Shown one piece after another: positions 8,959 to 18,031 of a stretch of DNA of 64,000 bases. The DNA comes from Chloroflexota bacterium (lineage in GTDB: Bacteria > Chloroflexota > Anaerolineae > B4-G1): contig JAAEPW010000406.1 in assembly GCA_024232355.1 (NCBI GenBank), positions 62,001-126,000 of the forward strand, read 5' to 3'. The translations under genes were made by a program, and so were the position numbers. The notes below the pieces were generated by a model. The model ran no database searches and was not told the DNA's origin. It saw only the letters and a program-made list of their open reading frames with translations. The number at the start of each line of letters is the position of its first letter. Positions within the stretch are counted from its first letter, which is position 1.

Positions 8959-10881
8959 ATGAGACATCGTCACATTGTACCTATCGTATTGCTGCTGACC
9001 GGCTTGCTTACGGCCTGCCAGTCTGTAGCTCCGATCCCTACTCTTGTTGATACAATCGCTCCACCTACTGCCACGCTTGCGCCAACACCCACCGTGGTAA
9101 CACCTGTACCCACCAACACAGCAACCCCAGTACCTCCAAAGGAATTCACCATCTGCCAGGCTGCTGAACCCAACACGCTCTTTATCTATGGCGGCCCATC
9201 ACGAGCTGCCCACAACGTGCTGGAAGCCATCTATGATGGACCCGTTGACAGCCATTCGTACCAATTCCAACCGGTAATTCTGGAAAAACTTCCCAATCTG
9301 GCCGATGGAGACGCCACTCTGCAAACCATCGATGTCGAGGAGGGCACAAAGGTCGTAGACATTGACGGTATACCGGTGGAACTATTTCCTGGTGTGACCG
9401 TCTTGAACGCCGCCGGACAAGAGGTCATGTTCGAAGGCGGAATGATCACAATGACCCAGATAGCAGCAACTTTTGTATTGCGGACAGACATCACTTGGGC
9501 GGACGGTCAGCCATTGACAGCCAATGACTCTCGTTACTCTTTCGAATTAGCCAACGAGTTTGACAACCCCACCCTGCGGATGCTCCTGGATCGCACCTAC
9601 AGCTATGACGTCGCAGACGAGCGTACCGTCACCTGGATCGGTCTCCCTGGCTACCACGATCCCTTTTATTTCCAGAACTTTTATCACCCCCTACCCCGCC
9701 ACGTATGGGCTGGTTCCGACGCCGAGCAATTGCTCAGCGCCGAGGTCGCGCACCTCAAGCCGTTGGGCTGGGGTCCCTTTGTCGTCGAGGAATGGGTAGA
9801 AGGCGAGTACATCAAGTTGATACGCAACTCGCACTACTTTCGTGCCGCCGAAGGGTTGCCCTACCTCGACCGCGTCATCTTTCGCTTCATCCCCGACCTT
9901 GGGCAAGCGCTCGATATGCTCGTAACAGGCGAGTGCGACCTCATCAGTCAAGACTTGATCGAGGATAGTGATCTCACGCCGCTGATGGAAGCTGCCGACG
10001 CCGGCACAGTGCAATTGATCTCATCACCCAGCAGTGAATGGGAACACCTGGATTTCGGCGTCGGTCCGGCCGAATGGGTGAGCTATTCAAATTTCTTTGG
10101 CGATGTACAGGTGCGGCAAGCCATTGCCCAATGCGTAGATCGAGAGCGTATGGCGCGTGAGGTATTCCCCTACAGTGGATCCAGCGTCGTTCACAGCTAT
10201 GTTCCCCCCAACCATCCGCTTTATGCGGACGGCCAACTCTACCACTGGGACTATGATCCACCTAGCGGCATAGATTTGTTAGAACAAGTGGGTTGGCTGG
10301 ATGAGGACGCCGACGGCGTTCGGGAGGCCCACGGCATAAGTGGCGTCACCAACCGCGTGCCTTTCTCCGTTACCCTGCTCACGACCAGCGACTATGCGCC
10401 TCGCGAGCAAACAGCACGCATCCTGTCTGAGAATCTGGCAGACTGTGGTATTCAGTTAACAGTGAAACATCTACCGGGCGACGATTTTTTTGCCGATGGC
10501 CCCAACGGCTTGATATTTGGACGGCAGTTCTCCTTGGCACTCTTTTCCTGGATGAACGGCCTCGACGCACCGTGTGGGCTATACCTTTCCACCCAGATTC
10601 CGGGGCCGGAGAACTGGTGGGCCGCAAGCAACAGTCCCGGGTACGCCAGCGACGACTATGATGCCGCCTGCCAATCCGCACTAGATGCACTACCCGGAAT
10701 GGAAGCATACGCCAACTTTCATCGCGAAGCCCAACGCATCCTCTCTTATGATTTGCCCATACTGCCGCTCTATTCCGTGCCCAAACTGGTCGCCACGCGC
10801 CCAGAGGTGAGCGGCGTGGCTCTAGATCCTGGTCAATATCTAGAGTTGTGGAATATCGAGGCGTTTGATCTTGGCTATTAA
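8959..10881 (+). CDS. Family 5 (peptide-type) ABC substrate-binding lipoprotein
   Basis: This is a 640-residue extracellular solute-binding protein. It has a lipoprotein signal peptide with lipobox LTAC (Cys20), a Thr/Pro-rich linker to about residue 60, then the SBP family 5 fold (DppA/OppA type), including the characteristic stretch around WADGQPLTANDSRYSFELA (about 175-195) and a C-terminal lobe ending near 635. It should bind an oligopeptide or similar solute. No permease or ATPase gene is adjacent, so it works with a transporter encoded elsewhere. AAGGAG lies before the ATG. Its end overlaps the next gene, and the proS remnant precedes it, so it may use that gene's old promoter. Confidence 0.88.
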   Translation: MRHRHIVPIVLLLTGLLTACQSVAPIPTLVDTIAPPTATLAPTPTVVTPVPTNTATPVPPKEFTICQAAEPNTLFIYGGPSRAAHNVLEAIYDGPVDSHSYQFQPVILEKLPNLADGDATLQTIDVEEGTKVVDIDGIPVELFPGVTVLNAAGQEVMFEGGMITMTQIAATFVLRTDITWADGQPLTANDSRYSFELANEFDNPTLRMLLDRTYSYDVADERTVTWIGLPGYHDPFYFQNFYHPLPRHVWAGSDAEQLLSAEVAHLKPLGWGPFVVEEWVEGEYIKLIRNSHYFRAAEGLPYLDRVIFRFIPDLGQALDMLVTGECDLISQDLIEDSDLTPLMEAADAGTVQLISSPSSEWEHLDFGVGPAEWVSYSNFFGDVQVRQAIAQCVDRERMAREVFPYSGSSVVHSYVPPNHPLYADGQLYHWDYDPPSGIDLLEQVGWLDEDADGVREAHGISGVTNRVPFSVTLLTTSDYAPREQTARILSENLADCGIQLTVKHLPGDDFFADGPNGLIFGRQFSLALFSWMNGLDAPCGLYLSTQIPGPENWWAASNSPGYASDDYDAACQSALDALPGMEAYANFHREAQRILSYDLPILPLYSVPKLVATRPEVSGVALDPGQYLELWNIEAFDLGY

Positions 10882-11290
10882 CCGTGTGCTAGCTCGCATC
10901 GTCAAAGCCGGTCAAGCCAAGGGCAAAGCACTGGTATCACCTGACCCCATCGGTTTCCTGGGTGGAGTAGACCCAGACACTGGTATAGTGATCGAGTCCG
11001 GACACCCACTCGAAGGCGAGTGCGTGTCTGGCCGCATACTGGTCTTTCCCACCGGCAAGGGCAGCACCGTCGGCTCTTATACGCTCTATCGATTGGCTCG
11101 CAATGGACTGGCTCCTGCCGCCATCATCAACGCCGAAGCCGATCCCGTTGTAGCGGTAGGCGCAATCATTGCCGACATTCCTATGGTCGATCAAGTAAAA
11201 ATCAACAGCATACATACAGGCGATAGGGTAGAGGTATACGATCAGGAAATCATCATTATCCGGCAAGAGGAAAACCCGTCGTCAATATAA
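10871..11290 (+). CDS. DUF126 / aconitase-X swivel-domain protein, orphan
   Basis: This is a roughly 139-residue protein of the DUF126 family, the small swivelling subunit of aconitase-X-type dehydratases (cis-3-hydroxyproline dehydratase or phosphomevalonate dehydratase). Visible family features are IGFLGGVDPDTG, FPTGKGSTVGSY and EADPVVAVGAIIADIP. The large DUF521 subunit is not in the window. Candidate starts are TTG 10865, TTG 10871 and GTG 10886; I favour 10871 because GAGG (10858-10861) lies nine bases upstream. It overlaps the end of the solute-binding protein gene, so it is translationally coupled to it. A strong terminator follows. Confidence 0.78.
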   Translation: MAINRVLARIVKAGQAKGKALVSPDPIGFLGGVDPDTGIVIESGHPLEGECVSGRILVFPTGKGSTVGSYTLYRLARNGLAPAAIINAEADPVVAVGAIIADIPMVDQVKINSIHTGDRVEVYDQEIIIIRQEENPSSI

Positions 11291-11310
11291 GCCTGCGCTC
11301 AAAACGAAAA

Positions 11311-11340
11311 AGGCCCTTGCAAATGCAAGGGCCTTTTTTA
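11311..11340. terminator. Bidirectional intrinsic terminator
   Basis: AGGCCCTTGCA-AA-TGCAAGGGCCT is a perfect stem flanked by A-run and T-run. It ends the DUF126 transcript on the plus strand and the tRNA-Ser transcript on the minus strand. Confidence 0.9.
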
Positions 11341-11342
11341 TC

Positions 11343-11432
11343 TGGCGGAAGGGGAGGGATTCGAACCCTCGGTGGCCCAAAGACCACAACGGTTTTCGAG
11401 ACCGCCCCGATCGTCCACTCCGGCACCCTTCC
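11343..11432 (-). tRNA. tRNA-Ser (anticodon CGA)
   Basis: This is a ninety-base class II tRNA with encoded CCA. The acceptor stem is GGAAGGG/CCCTTCC, the anticodon stem CGGT/ACCG encloses loop CTCGAAA (anticodon CGA), a long variable arm follows, and the T-arm has GGTTCGAATCC. It reads UCG serine codons. Confidence 0.95.
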
Positions 11433-11494
11433 GAGAATACAGATGGATAGAAATTTTTTTTACTCAGAGCCAGTCTGAGCAACCGTTAAACTTG

Positions 11495-11941
11495 TTATCG
11501 CAACCTGGCAAAGAATCGCGTCAACAGTGCTTGTGATTCTTTCATCAGCACACCGCGAGTAACCACAACCTGGTGGTTAAAACGTGGATCGCGCAAAAGC
11601 TCGACCACTGATCCCGCCGCACCCGCTTTTGGATCATCCGCTCCGTACACCAGTTGGGGCAATCGGGCCGACACCATCGCGCCCGCGCACATCGGGCAAG
11701 GCTCCAACGTACAATAGAGCGTTACGCCCAACAATCGCCAGCCGCCCAACGTGCGGGCCGCCTCTTGGAGTGCTATGATTTCAGCGTGGGCGATCGGGTC
11801 GGCGGCGACTTCCTTTCGGTTGTGCCCTCTCCCAATGATGGCCCCATCACGCACAGCCACCGCGCCGACAGGGACATCACCATGCGCCAGTGCCTTCTCT
11901 CCCTCAGCCAGCGCAATGCGCATCCAGGTTTCATTGTTCAT
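11495..11941 (-). CDS. tadA: tRNA-specific adenosine deaminase
   Basis: This is a 148-residue zinc deaminase that converts A34 to inosine in tRNA-Arg(ACG). The zinc site is complete: HAE (His52, Glu54) and PCPMC (Cys82, Cys85). The usual TadA C-terminal helix ending in FFxxLR is present. The start ATG 11941 is chosen because AGTAGG lies about eight bases upstream; an alternative ATG two codons earlier has no room for a ribosome site. It lies directly upstream of tRNA-Ser on the same strand. Confidence 0.93.
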   Translation of the reverse strand: MNNETWMRIALAEGEKALAHGDVPVGAVAVRDGAIIGRGHNRKEVAADPIAHAEIIALQEAARTLGGWRLLGVTLYCTLEPCPMCAGAMVSARLPQLVYGADDPKAGAAGSVVELLRDPRFNHQVVVTRGVLMKESQALLTRFFARLR

Positions 11942-12006
11942 GTGCATACCTACTGCGGCATTATAACACAAGCAAGGTAAGGGGGCAATCTGTTCAGCCC
12001 TAGACG

Positions 12007-12657
12007 CTAGAGAAACTCTTTTAGGTGATGTTCCACCGCATAAGCAGCAGCCTCAGCACGGTTCGTCAAGTCCAATTTTCTCAGAACACTGCTGACATAG
12101 TTGCGCACTGTCCCCTCACCGAGGAACAATGCGGCAGCAATTTCTCGATTCGTCTTGCCCTCGGCCACTTGCGACAACACGCGCAACTCTTGATCGGTGA
12201 GGCTAGCAAAAGCTTCTTCGTGCTCTTTGCGCGCCGCTTCTCGAACGCGAGCAAAAACACGCTGGGTAAGCGCCGGGTCTAACAGTGCCTCTCCCTTCCC
12301 CACCGCCTCTACGGCCCGGATCAAGTCATCACTCCCAATCTGCTTGAGTACGTAACCACACGCACCAGCAGCAATAGCATCGAACAGCATTTCATCCTCA
12401 GCATAAGATGTGAGCATGATGACTTTGATCTCGGGTGCTTGCTCGACAATCTTCCGGCAAGCATCAATGCCACTTCCACCCAGCAGTCGAATATCCATCA
12501 CCACCACATCAGGGCGAAGCAACAAGCTCTTTCGCACAGCTTCCTTTACAGTCGCAGCTTCATCGATAACCGTTAAACCAGGATGCTGATCGAGAAGCGC
12601 GCGCAAGCCAAGCCGCACAACCTCGTGATCATCTACAATAATGATTTTTAGCGTCAT
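12007..12657 (-). CDS. NarL/LuxR-family response regulator
   Basis: This is a 216-residue two-domain regulator. The receiver domain (1-120) has acidic pair Asp9-Asp10, phospho-acceptor Asp55 (VVMDIRL) and Lys105. The C-terminal LuxR-type helix-turn-helix (about 150-210) contains [22 protein letters not shown]. It should be phosphorylated by the histidine kinase encoded 24 bases upstream on the same strand and then bind DNA as a dimer. Targets are not visible. Confidence 0.93.
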   Translation of the reverse strand: MTLKIIIVDDHEVVRLGLRALLDQHPGLTVIDEAATVKEAVRKSLLLRPDVVVMDIRLLGGSGIDACRKIVEQAPEIKVIMLTSYAEDEMLFDAIAAGACGYVLKQIGSDDLIRAVEAVGKGEALLDPALTQRVFARVREAARKEHEEAFASLTDQELRVLSQVAEGKTNREIAAALFLGEGTVRNYVSSVLRKLDLTNRAEAAAYAVEHHLKEFL

Positions 12658-12681
12658 AATTTTTTCGTTCCACCTCTTACG

Positions 12682-14073
12682 TTAATAGGGCACGGTGAGG
12701 GTCAATGTCATGCCCTCGTCAAGCGCGGTATGCATATCTAGCGATCCATCAAGCAAACGTGCCCGCTCGCGAATATTCCGCAACCCCTGTCCCTTCCTAT
12801 TGATTGGCAATGCTGGGAGTCCAACACCATCGTCCGACACACAAAGCCGAAACTCGTCCGAACCATAACGCACGTATACCGTAACTCGCTGGGCTTGTGC
12901 GTGCCGGGCCACATTGGTCAACGCCTCGCGCGCGACCTGAAAGATATGTTGGCGGCGATCAATCCCTAGCACTCGCACACTTTCTCCCTCAACAACGAAC
13001 TCTGTCTCTAGCAGGGTATTGATACGAAAATCCTTGAGTATTTTGTGTAAACCGGCCTCAATATCATCGTCCGGCATCTCACCCCGTAGATCAAAGATAT
13101 AACGCCGAATATCCTGGATGGTTTGATTCAAGCTATCAATCGCACGTGTCAACTGAGCGCGCGCCGCCCCAGGATCAGCGGTCAAACTGTATCGCGCCCC
13201 CTCTAGCATAAGGCCAGCGGCATAGATCGACTGGATCGTACCATCGTGCAACTCGCGCCCAATTCGCTCTCGGTCGTGCGACAGCGCCTGCACCCGTTCC
13301 ATATTCTCCAGCCAGAGATCGATCTCACTCAAGACTACTCCCAACGCTCGCACAACCCCATAAGCAGTAATAATGCCGCACAGACCACGAAAGAATGAAA
13401 TCGGAATCCCCGTTGCTTGCAGCAGCATGTGCTCGTTGAACCAAAGGGCAGGGAAGAAAGATGCCGCAGGGCCAACTAGCCCCCCAAACACGGCAAATCC
13501 CATCAAGGCAAACCCCATCACACGCAGGCGAGGCTTGACCAACGGCAATCGTTCAGGGCTGATCGTGCGATAAGTTTGCCTGCGCAGCCCCCATGCCCCA
13601 GCAAAACCGCCAGGCAGGGCCATGCCATACCGTGCAGCAATCTCACCACCCAGCCGCACTTGTTCTGAGGAGGCACCAGCCAAGCGAGCGACGACTAAAC
13701 CAATCAACCACAGCGTAAATAGGCCACCGGCTAGCGTCCAGTGCGCCAGCCCCCGCTTCTCCGGTGGTATGCAACTCTGCACAGCAAAAGTCAGTAGGAA
13801 AGCATAAGCTACACCCAAAAAAATCAGCCGTAACCAAGAGGTAGAAACACTGGGAGACGCAACCGAAGCATTCGAAAACAACACAGGTAACCAAGCCACC
13901 AACGCCTCAAAAAACCCAAAGACCGCTAGCGGCGCAAACCCACGAGCGATTTCCAGCCGAGCACTGCGGCGGGCCATAAAGGCAATTGCCAGACCTAGCA
14001 CAAAAAAAGCCTGCCCATGCAAAAATGGCAGTAACAACTGATGAGCAGCGAGATTTTCTCGCAGCCAAAGCAT
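12682..14073 (-). CDS. HPK7-type sensor histidine kinase
   Basis: This is a roughly 463-residue membrane sensor kinase. Its N-terminal half holds about seven or eight hydrophobic segments (residues about 10-270). The HisKA_3 dimerisation domain follows with the phospho-acceptor His in RERIGRELHDG (about residue 276), then an HATPase domain with N-box REALTNVARHA and the G-box DDGVG. The start ATG 14073 gives MLWLRENLAAH; the longer reading frame upstream is hydrophilic and crosses the promoter region. It is co-transcribed with the response regulator at 12007. The multi-span input domain suggests sensing of a membrane-borne or hydrophobic signal; the signal is unknown. Confidence 0.88.
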   Translation of the reverse strand: MLWLRENLAAHQLLLPFLHGQAFFVLGLAIAFMARRSARLEIARGFAPLAVFGFFEALVAWLPVLFSNASVASPSVSTSWLRLIFLGVAYAFLLTFAVQSCIPPEKRGLAHWTLAGGLFTLWLIGLVVARLAGASSEQVRLGGEIAARYGMALPGGFAGAWGLRRQTYRTISPERLPLVKPRLRVMGFALMGFAVFGGLVGPAASFFPALWFNEHMLLQATGIPISFFRGLCGIITAYGVVRALGVVLSEIDLWLENMERVQALSHDRERIGRELHDGTIQSIYAAGLMLEGARYSLTADPGAARAQLTRAIDSLNQTIQDIRRYIFDLRGEMPDDDIEAGLHKILKDFRINTLLETEFVVEGESVRVLGIDRRQHIFQVAREALTNVARHAQAQRVTVYVRYGSDEFRLCVSDDGVGLPALPINRKGQGLRNIRERARLLDGSLDMHTALDEGMTLTLTVPY

Positions 14074-14138
14074 TTGATAATCCAACCTTTCCTCTTGTGG
14101 CCTCTTGATTATACAACAATATTCATTTGAGGCAAAAC

Positions 14139-14169
14139 GGTGACTATCCGACTTGGCAGGATAGTCACC
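14139..14169 (-). terminator. Hairpin terminating the trpS-mazG-dtd operon
   Basis: A perfect 11-base stem GGTGACTATCC/GGATAGTCACC with a nine-base loop lies 28 bases after the dtd stop. On the minus strand it is followed by GTTTTG, a short U-tract, so termination may be partial. Confidence 0.55.
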
Positions 14170-14197
14170 ATTACGTCTCAAACTTGCCAGATATATG

Positions 14198-14635
14198 TTA
14201 TCGCTCCAACAGAATGGTCACAGGACCATCATTGTGGATCTCTACCAGCATATGTGCGCCAAAGACGCCCATCTCGACGTGTACATTATGATCTCTTAGC
14301 CCTTGAGCAAAGTGTTCCACCAACGGCTCGGCCACTTTTGGTGGTGCCGCGTCCGTAAAGCTCGGGCGACGGCCTTTGCGCGCATCTGCATAGAGTGTGA
14401 ACTGAGAAATAACGAGCGCTGCACCATCTACGTCGAGCAAACCAGCGTTGATTTTACCTGCGTCGTCCTCAAAAATACGCAGCCCAGAGATCTTGCGTGC
14501 CAGCCACTCGGCCTGTTCCGTGGTATCGCCGTGGGTGATACCCAGCAACACGACTACCCCCCGTTCAACAGCGCCAACGACCTCTCCATCAACGCTCACC
14601 GAAGCTTGGCTGACCCGTTGCACAACCGCCCGCAT
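14198..14635 (-). CDS. dtd: D-aminoacyl-tRNA deacylase
   Basis: This is a 145-residue Dtd protein that hydrolyses D-aminoacyl-tRNA (and Gly-tRNA-Ala) to recycle tRNA. The family signatures SQFTLYAD and the C-terminal NDGPVT (the cross-subunit Gly-cisPro region) are present. The start [15 protein letters not shown] is the canonical N-terminus, with AGAGGAG six bases upstream. It begins one base after the mazG stop in the operon trpS-mazG-dtd. The grouping fits aminoacyl-tRNA and nucleotide quality control. Confidence 0.93.
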   Translation of the reverse strand: MRAVVQRVSQASVSVDGEVVGAVERGVVVLLGITHGDTTEQAEWLARKISGLRIFEDDAGKINAGLLDVDGAALVISQFTLYADARKGRRPSFTDAAPPKVAEPLVEHFAQGLRDHNVHVEMGVFGAHMLVEIHNDGPVTILLER

Positions 14636-14636
14636 C

Positions 14637-14993
14637 CTAAACTCCTCTTGCCCGCCCCCGCCACTCTGGAGCAGGAAACCGTTCCTCATTCCGTTCCAAC
14701 TTGTCTAACACTGCCGTACTGACATCCACGCCGAGTGCATTCGCCAGGCTGAACGCATAGATGAGCACATCGGCCAACTCATCGGCCACGGCAGCCCGCT
14801 CCGCATCATCCTGTAAAGCGTCTGCCGTTTGTTCGTGGGTGAGCCACTGAAAATGCTCCATCAACTCGGCAGCCTCGATGGCCACGGCGATGCTTAGGTT
14901 CTTGGGGACGTGAAACTGTTCCCAATCGCGAGCAGCCACAAACTCGGCCACGCACTGACGCAGATCGGCCAAGGTGGTATTCTGGTCAGTCAT
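14637..14993 (-). CDS. MazG-like nucleotide pyrophosphohydrolase (second copy)
   Basis: This is a 118-residue RS21-C6/dCTPase-like pyrophosphatase. The motif [11 protein letters not shown] (about 41-51) and the acidic helix [14 protein letters not shown] (about 74-87) match the MazG catalytic helices. ATGA overlap with the end of trpS and a one-base gap to dtd indicate translational coupling. It differs from the copy at 6476 by a longer C-terminus rich in Arg and Glu. It presumably cleans dCTP or modified dNTPs. Confidence 0.88.
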   Translation of the reverse strand: MTDQNTTLADLRQCVAEFVAARDWEQFHVPKNLSIAVAIEAAELMEHFQWLTHEQTADALQDDAERAAVADELADVLIYAFSLANALGVDVSTAVLDKLERNEERFPAPEWRGRARGV

Positions 14994-15994
14994 ACGCCGA
15001 TTGACTGCGGAAGTCCTATCGCCTCTTTGACCTCGGACATGGTTTCGTCAGCGATCACAGATGCCCGGCGAGCGCCATCAGCCAGAATGTCCCACACGAG
15101 ATCTGGATCTGAGGCCAACTCGGCCCGACGCTCGCGGAAGGGGGTAAAATAATCGACCAGGTTCTTGGCAAACAGTCGCTTGCACTGCACACAACCAATA
15201 CTGGCACCGCGACAATCTTGTTCGATCTGGGCCACCTCGTCAGATGAGAAAAAGCTTTGCAAAGAAAAGACGTTGCACACCTCTGGATGACCGGGGTCCG
15301 AGCGATACTTGCGGGCCGGGTCAGTCATCATCTGCATCACCCGTTTCTCAACCTCGTCCGGCGTCGCAGCGATCTCGATGTGATTGTTCAACGACTTGCT
15401 CATCTTGTGCTCGCCGTCGATTCCCAACACCTTGGTGAATTCGGTATGCTTGGCCTGGGGCTCGATCAGCACCTCACCAAAGTGATGGTTAAAACGACGT
15501 ACGATTTCGCGGGTGAACTCCAAGTGGGGAGCCTGGTCCACGCCAACAGGAACTGTGTCTGCCTTGTACAGCGTGATGTCGGCCGCCATCAGTACAGGGT
15601 AGCCAACCAACCCATAGTTGACATTGTCCGGCTGTTGGCGCACTTTTTCTTTAAACGTGGGCAAGCGTGTCAACCAGCCCAGCGGAGTCGCCATCGAGAG
15701 CATCAGATGCAATTCGACCACCTGGGGCACGTGAGATTGAACAAAAAGGACGGTGCCCCGTTCGGGGTCCATCCCAGAAGCCAGCCAATCCAGCGTCATC
15801 TCGTAGGTCCATTCGCGCAGCATGTCAGTATCTTCGAGTGTCGTCAGCGCGTGCAAGTCAACAACACTGTATACACAATCGAAATCGTCCTGCAAGGCAA
15901 CATAATTGCGAATGGCACCCAAATAGTTGCCCAGATGCTGACGTCCGGTGGGACGAGCGCCGGAAAAGACACGGCCTTTCTTTGTAGTCATCAT
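14990..15994 (-). CDS. trpS: Tryptophanyl-tRNA synthetase
   Basis: This is a 334-residue class I synthetase charging tRNA-Trp, the usual bacterial length. The HIGH-equivalent HLGN occurs near residue 20 and KMSKS near residue 198; LMAADITLYKAD and VGxDQxxHLE, the Trp and ATP pocket signatures, lie between. A CxxC-like element (GCVQCKRLF) is near residue 270. Two adjacent Met codons could start it. A candidate promoter (TTGCCC, 17 bases, TACACT) lies on the minus strand about 16030-16060. First gene of the trpS-mazG-dtd operon, divergent from the topoisomerase gene. Confidence 0.96.
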   Translation of the reverse strand: MMTTKKGRVFSGARPTGRQHLGNYLGAIRNYVALQDDFDCVYSVVDLHALTTLEDTDMLREWTYEMTLDWLASGMDPERGTVLFVQSHVPQVVELHLMLSMATPLGWLTRLPTFKEKVRQQPDNVNYGLVGYPVLMAADITLYKADTVPVGVDQAPHLEFTREIVRRFNHHFGEVLIEPQAKHTEFTKVLGIDGEHKMSKSLNNHIEIAATPDEVEKRVMQMMTDPARKYRSDPGHPEVCNVFSLQSFFSSDEVAQIEQDCRGASIGCVQCKRLFAKNLVDYFTPFRERRAELASDPDLVWDILADGARRASVIADETMSEVKEAIGLPQSIGV

Positions 15995-16084
15995 ATCAGA
16001 TATATCCCTCCTCTGGTTTTACGGGGGCGTAGTGTACCACAGGAACGGCAGAGGGGCAAGCAAAAATGGTCACCATTGGCGCAT

Positions 16085-16113
16085 TTGACAACTTGGGACA
16101 TTTGCGTTATCCT
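16085..16113 (+). promoter_or_regulatory. Promoter of the topoisomerase IB gene
   Basis: TTGACA (16085-16090) and TATCCT (16108-16113) are spaced by 17 bases, 31 bases before the ATG. It lies back to back with the trpS promoter. Confidence 0.6.
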
Positions 16114-16144
16114 CCATCACCTATCACATACGAGAGAGAGAAAT

Positions 16145-17908
16145 ATGCTCAAACAACTTGTTCACAACGGTATCATAATCATCGAAATCCCAGTACCATC
16201 TCAACTCACGCTCACAATTCGTGGCGAGCGCAAGCAATTGTCCCACAGACAGATCGAGATGGCAATGGCCTGGGCCAAAAAGCAGGGCACACCCTACGTA
16301 GAAGACGCTACGTTCGTCCGCAATTTCATACAAGATTTCAGCGCCGAGTTGGGTATCAAACCCTCTCTGACAGTTGACGAGGTAAACTTTGACCCAGCCA
16401 TAAGAATTGTGCAGGCCGAACGTGCGGCCAAAGACAAGTTGACTCGGGAAGAGCGCAAAGCGCTGGCGGCCCAACGCAAAGCAAAGCGCAAAGAACTCAA
16501 GGAAGAATACGGTTACGCCATCGTGGATGACGAGGTTGCCGAGCTGGGCAACTATGCTACCGAGCCTAGCGGCATCTTTATGGGGCGCGGCAGACATCCG
16601 CTGCGCGGAAAATGGAAACAAGGCCCCCAACAAAGCGACGTCACCCTGAATCTGAGCCCTGATGCGGCCCCACCCCCTGGTGACTGGGCAAAAATCGTGT
16701 GGCAGCCTGAATCATTGTGGGTAGCACGCTGGAAAGACAAACTCTCCGGCAAGCTCAAATACGTCTGGTTGAGCGACACCGCGCCCGTGAAGCAAAAACG
16801 AGAAGCTGCCAAGTTCGATCAAGCCCTGGCCTTGCATCAAAATCTGGCCCAAGTTCGAGCACACATCGAGCAAGGTCTGACCAACCCGAACGCCAAACGG
16901 CGGATGGTGGCCACAGCCTGCTATCTGATCGACGCACTCTGCTTGCGCGTAGGAGACGAAAAAGACGCCGATGAGGCCGATACGGTAGGAGCAACCACAC
17001 TCCGACCCGAGCACGTCAAACTCCACCCCGACGGCACCGGCGAGTTCAAGTTCCTGGGCAAAGACTCGGTGCTGTGGCACAAAAAAATCCCACTGCCCCC
17101 AGTGGTACAACAAAACCTGAAAAAACTCGTAGAAAAAGCCCAACCGTCCAGTTCGGTCAATAATGGCAAACGTCGCGCCGCGCGCGACAAGCCACAACTC
17201 TTTCCCAAAATCCGCAGCAGCGATGTCAACGCCTACCTTTCTGAGGTTCTCCCCGAGATCACGGCCAAGGTCTTTCGCACGCACCACGCCACTCAGGCCG
17301 TTCGCGACAGTTTGTTGGCTTCGGAGGTCGAGGCGAGTGACCCCGAGTACAAAAAATGGGCTGCGGTCTCTCGGGCCAATCTTGAAGCAGCAGTGCTTTG
17401 CAATCACTACAAGACAGCACCGGCCAACTGGAAAGAACGCCGTCAGCGTGCCAAGGAACGTCTGGAGAACCGCCAAGAACGAGTTGCCGTTTATCGCGCC
17501 CAAGTACGCGAGGCCAAAAACGCACTGACTGAGCTACGGCACGAGGCACGGGAAAAGAAACAGGATGCCAAGACCGGTACTCAGCGGAAACGGTTACAAG
17601 TCCGTTATGCAAAAAAGATCGAGCGGGCCAAAAAGAAGATCGAGACCGCCAGGAACAGACTGCAACGGGCGCAGGACGCGCAAGACAAAGCCAAGACCAA
17701 AGACGGTGTCACCGTCAAAAAGCGCACCTGGAATCTGGGCACCAGTCTCAAATCCTACATCGATCCACGAGTCGTCTACCAATGGGGGCAACAAGTGGAC
17801 TATGATGTTTTGGAACGTTACTATCCCAAGGCGCTGCGCAGCAAATTTGCCTGGGTAAGAGGACCTGAACCAATAGACGATTCTCCAAAGAATCCCACTA
17901 ACGGTTGA
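16145..17908 (+). CDS. Eukaryote-type DNA topoisomerase IB
   Basis: This is a 587-residue type IB topoisomerase that would relax positive and negative supercoils through a 3'-phosphotyrosine. It has the eukaryotic, not the short poxvirus-like bacterial, architecture. A DNA-binding core contains GIFMGRGRHPLRGKWK (about 142). The catalytic core has CLRVGDEKD (Arg, about 268), LGKDS (Lys, about 306), FRTHHATQ (Arg, about 377) and CNHYK (His, about 419). A Lys/Arg/Glu-rich coiled linker (about 430-515) precedes the C-terminal nucleophile in SLKSYIDPR (Tyr about 537). All five catalytic residues of human TOP1 have counterparts. ATG 16145 is taken because the region before it is antisense to trpS and the promoter lies at 16085. 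Confidence 0.9.
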   Translation: MLKQLVHNGIIIIEIPVPSQLTLTIRGERKQLSHRQIEMAMAWAKKQGTPYVEDATFVRNFIQDFSAELGIKPSLTVDEVNFDPAIRIVQAERAAKDKLTREERKALAAQRKAKRKELKEEYGYAIVDDEVAELGNYATEPSGIFMGRGRHPLRGKWKQGPQQSDVTLNLSPDAAPPPGDWAKIVWQPESLWVARWKDKLSGKLKYVWLSDTAPVKQKREAAKFDQALALHQNLAQVRAHIEQGLTNPNAKRRMVATACYLIDALCLRVGDEKDADEADTVGATTLRPEHVKLHPDGTGEFKFLGKDSVLWHKKIPLPPVVQQNLKKLVEKAQPSSSVNNGKRRAARDKPQLFPKIRSSDVNAYLSEVLPEITAKVFRTHHATQAVRDSLLASEVEASDPEYKKWAAVSRANLEAAVLCNHYKTAPANWKERRQRAKERLENRQERVAVYRAQVREAKNALTELRHEAREKKQDAKTGTQRKRLQVRYAKKIERAKKKIETARNRLQRAQDAQDKAKTKDGVTVKKRTWNLGTSLKSYIDPRVVYQWGQQVDYDVLERYYPKALRSKFAWVRGPEPIDDSPKNPTNG

Positions 17909-17971
17909 CGAAAAACCCAACCTGCTCTAATCAATTTCTAATACACCATTCATATTTTTCTAATATCGACA

Positions 17972-17980
17972 TGGTATAGT
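17972..17980 (+). promoter_or_regulatory. Extended -10 promoter of the M50 protease gene
   Basis: TGGTATAGT, an extended -10, lies 51 bases before the ATG; no clear -35 is present. The string is identical to the element at 142. Confidence 0.4.
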
Positions 17981-18031
17981 TCTTCCAACACCTAAATTGC
18001 GTTTTGTAGCTTACGTTGGAGGCATCAAATT

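Noticed and set aside
11463..11479. CTCAGA/TCTGAG hairpin as a terminator of tadA
   Set aside because: On the tadA strand the hairpin is followed by A residues, not T.
15257..16144. Upstream extension of the topoisomerase reading frame (to 883 residues)
   Set aside because: It runs antisense through trpS, and the promoter and ribosome-binding region for the topoisomerase lie at 16085-16144.
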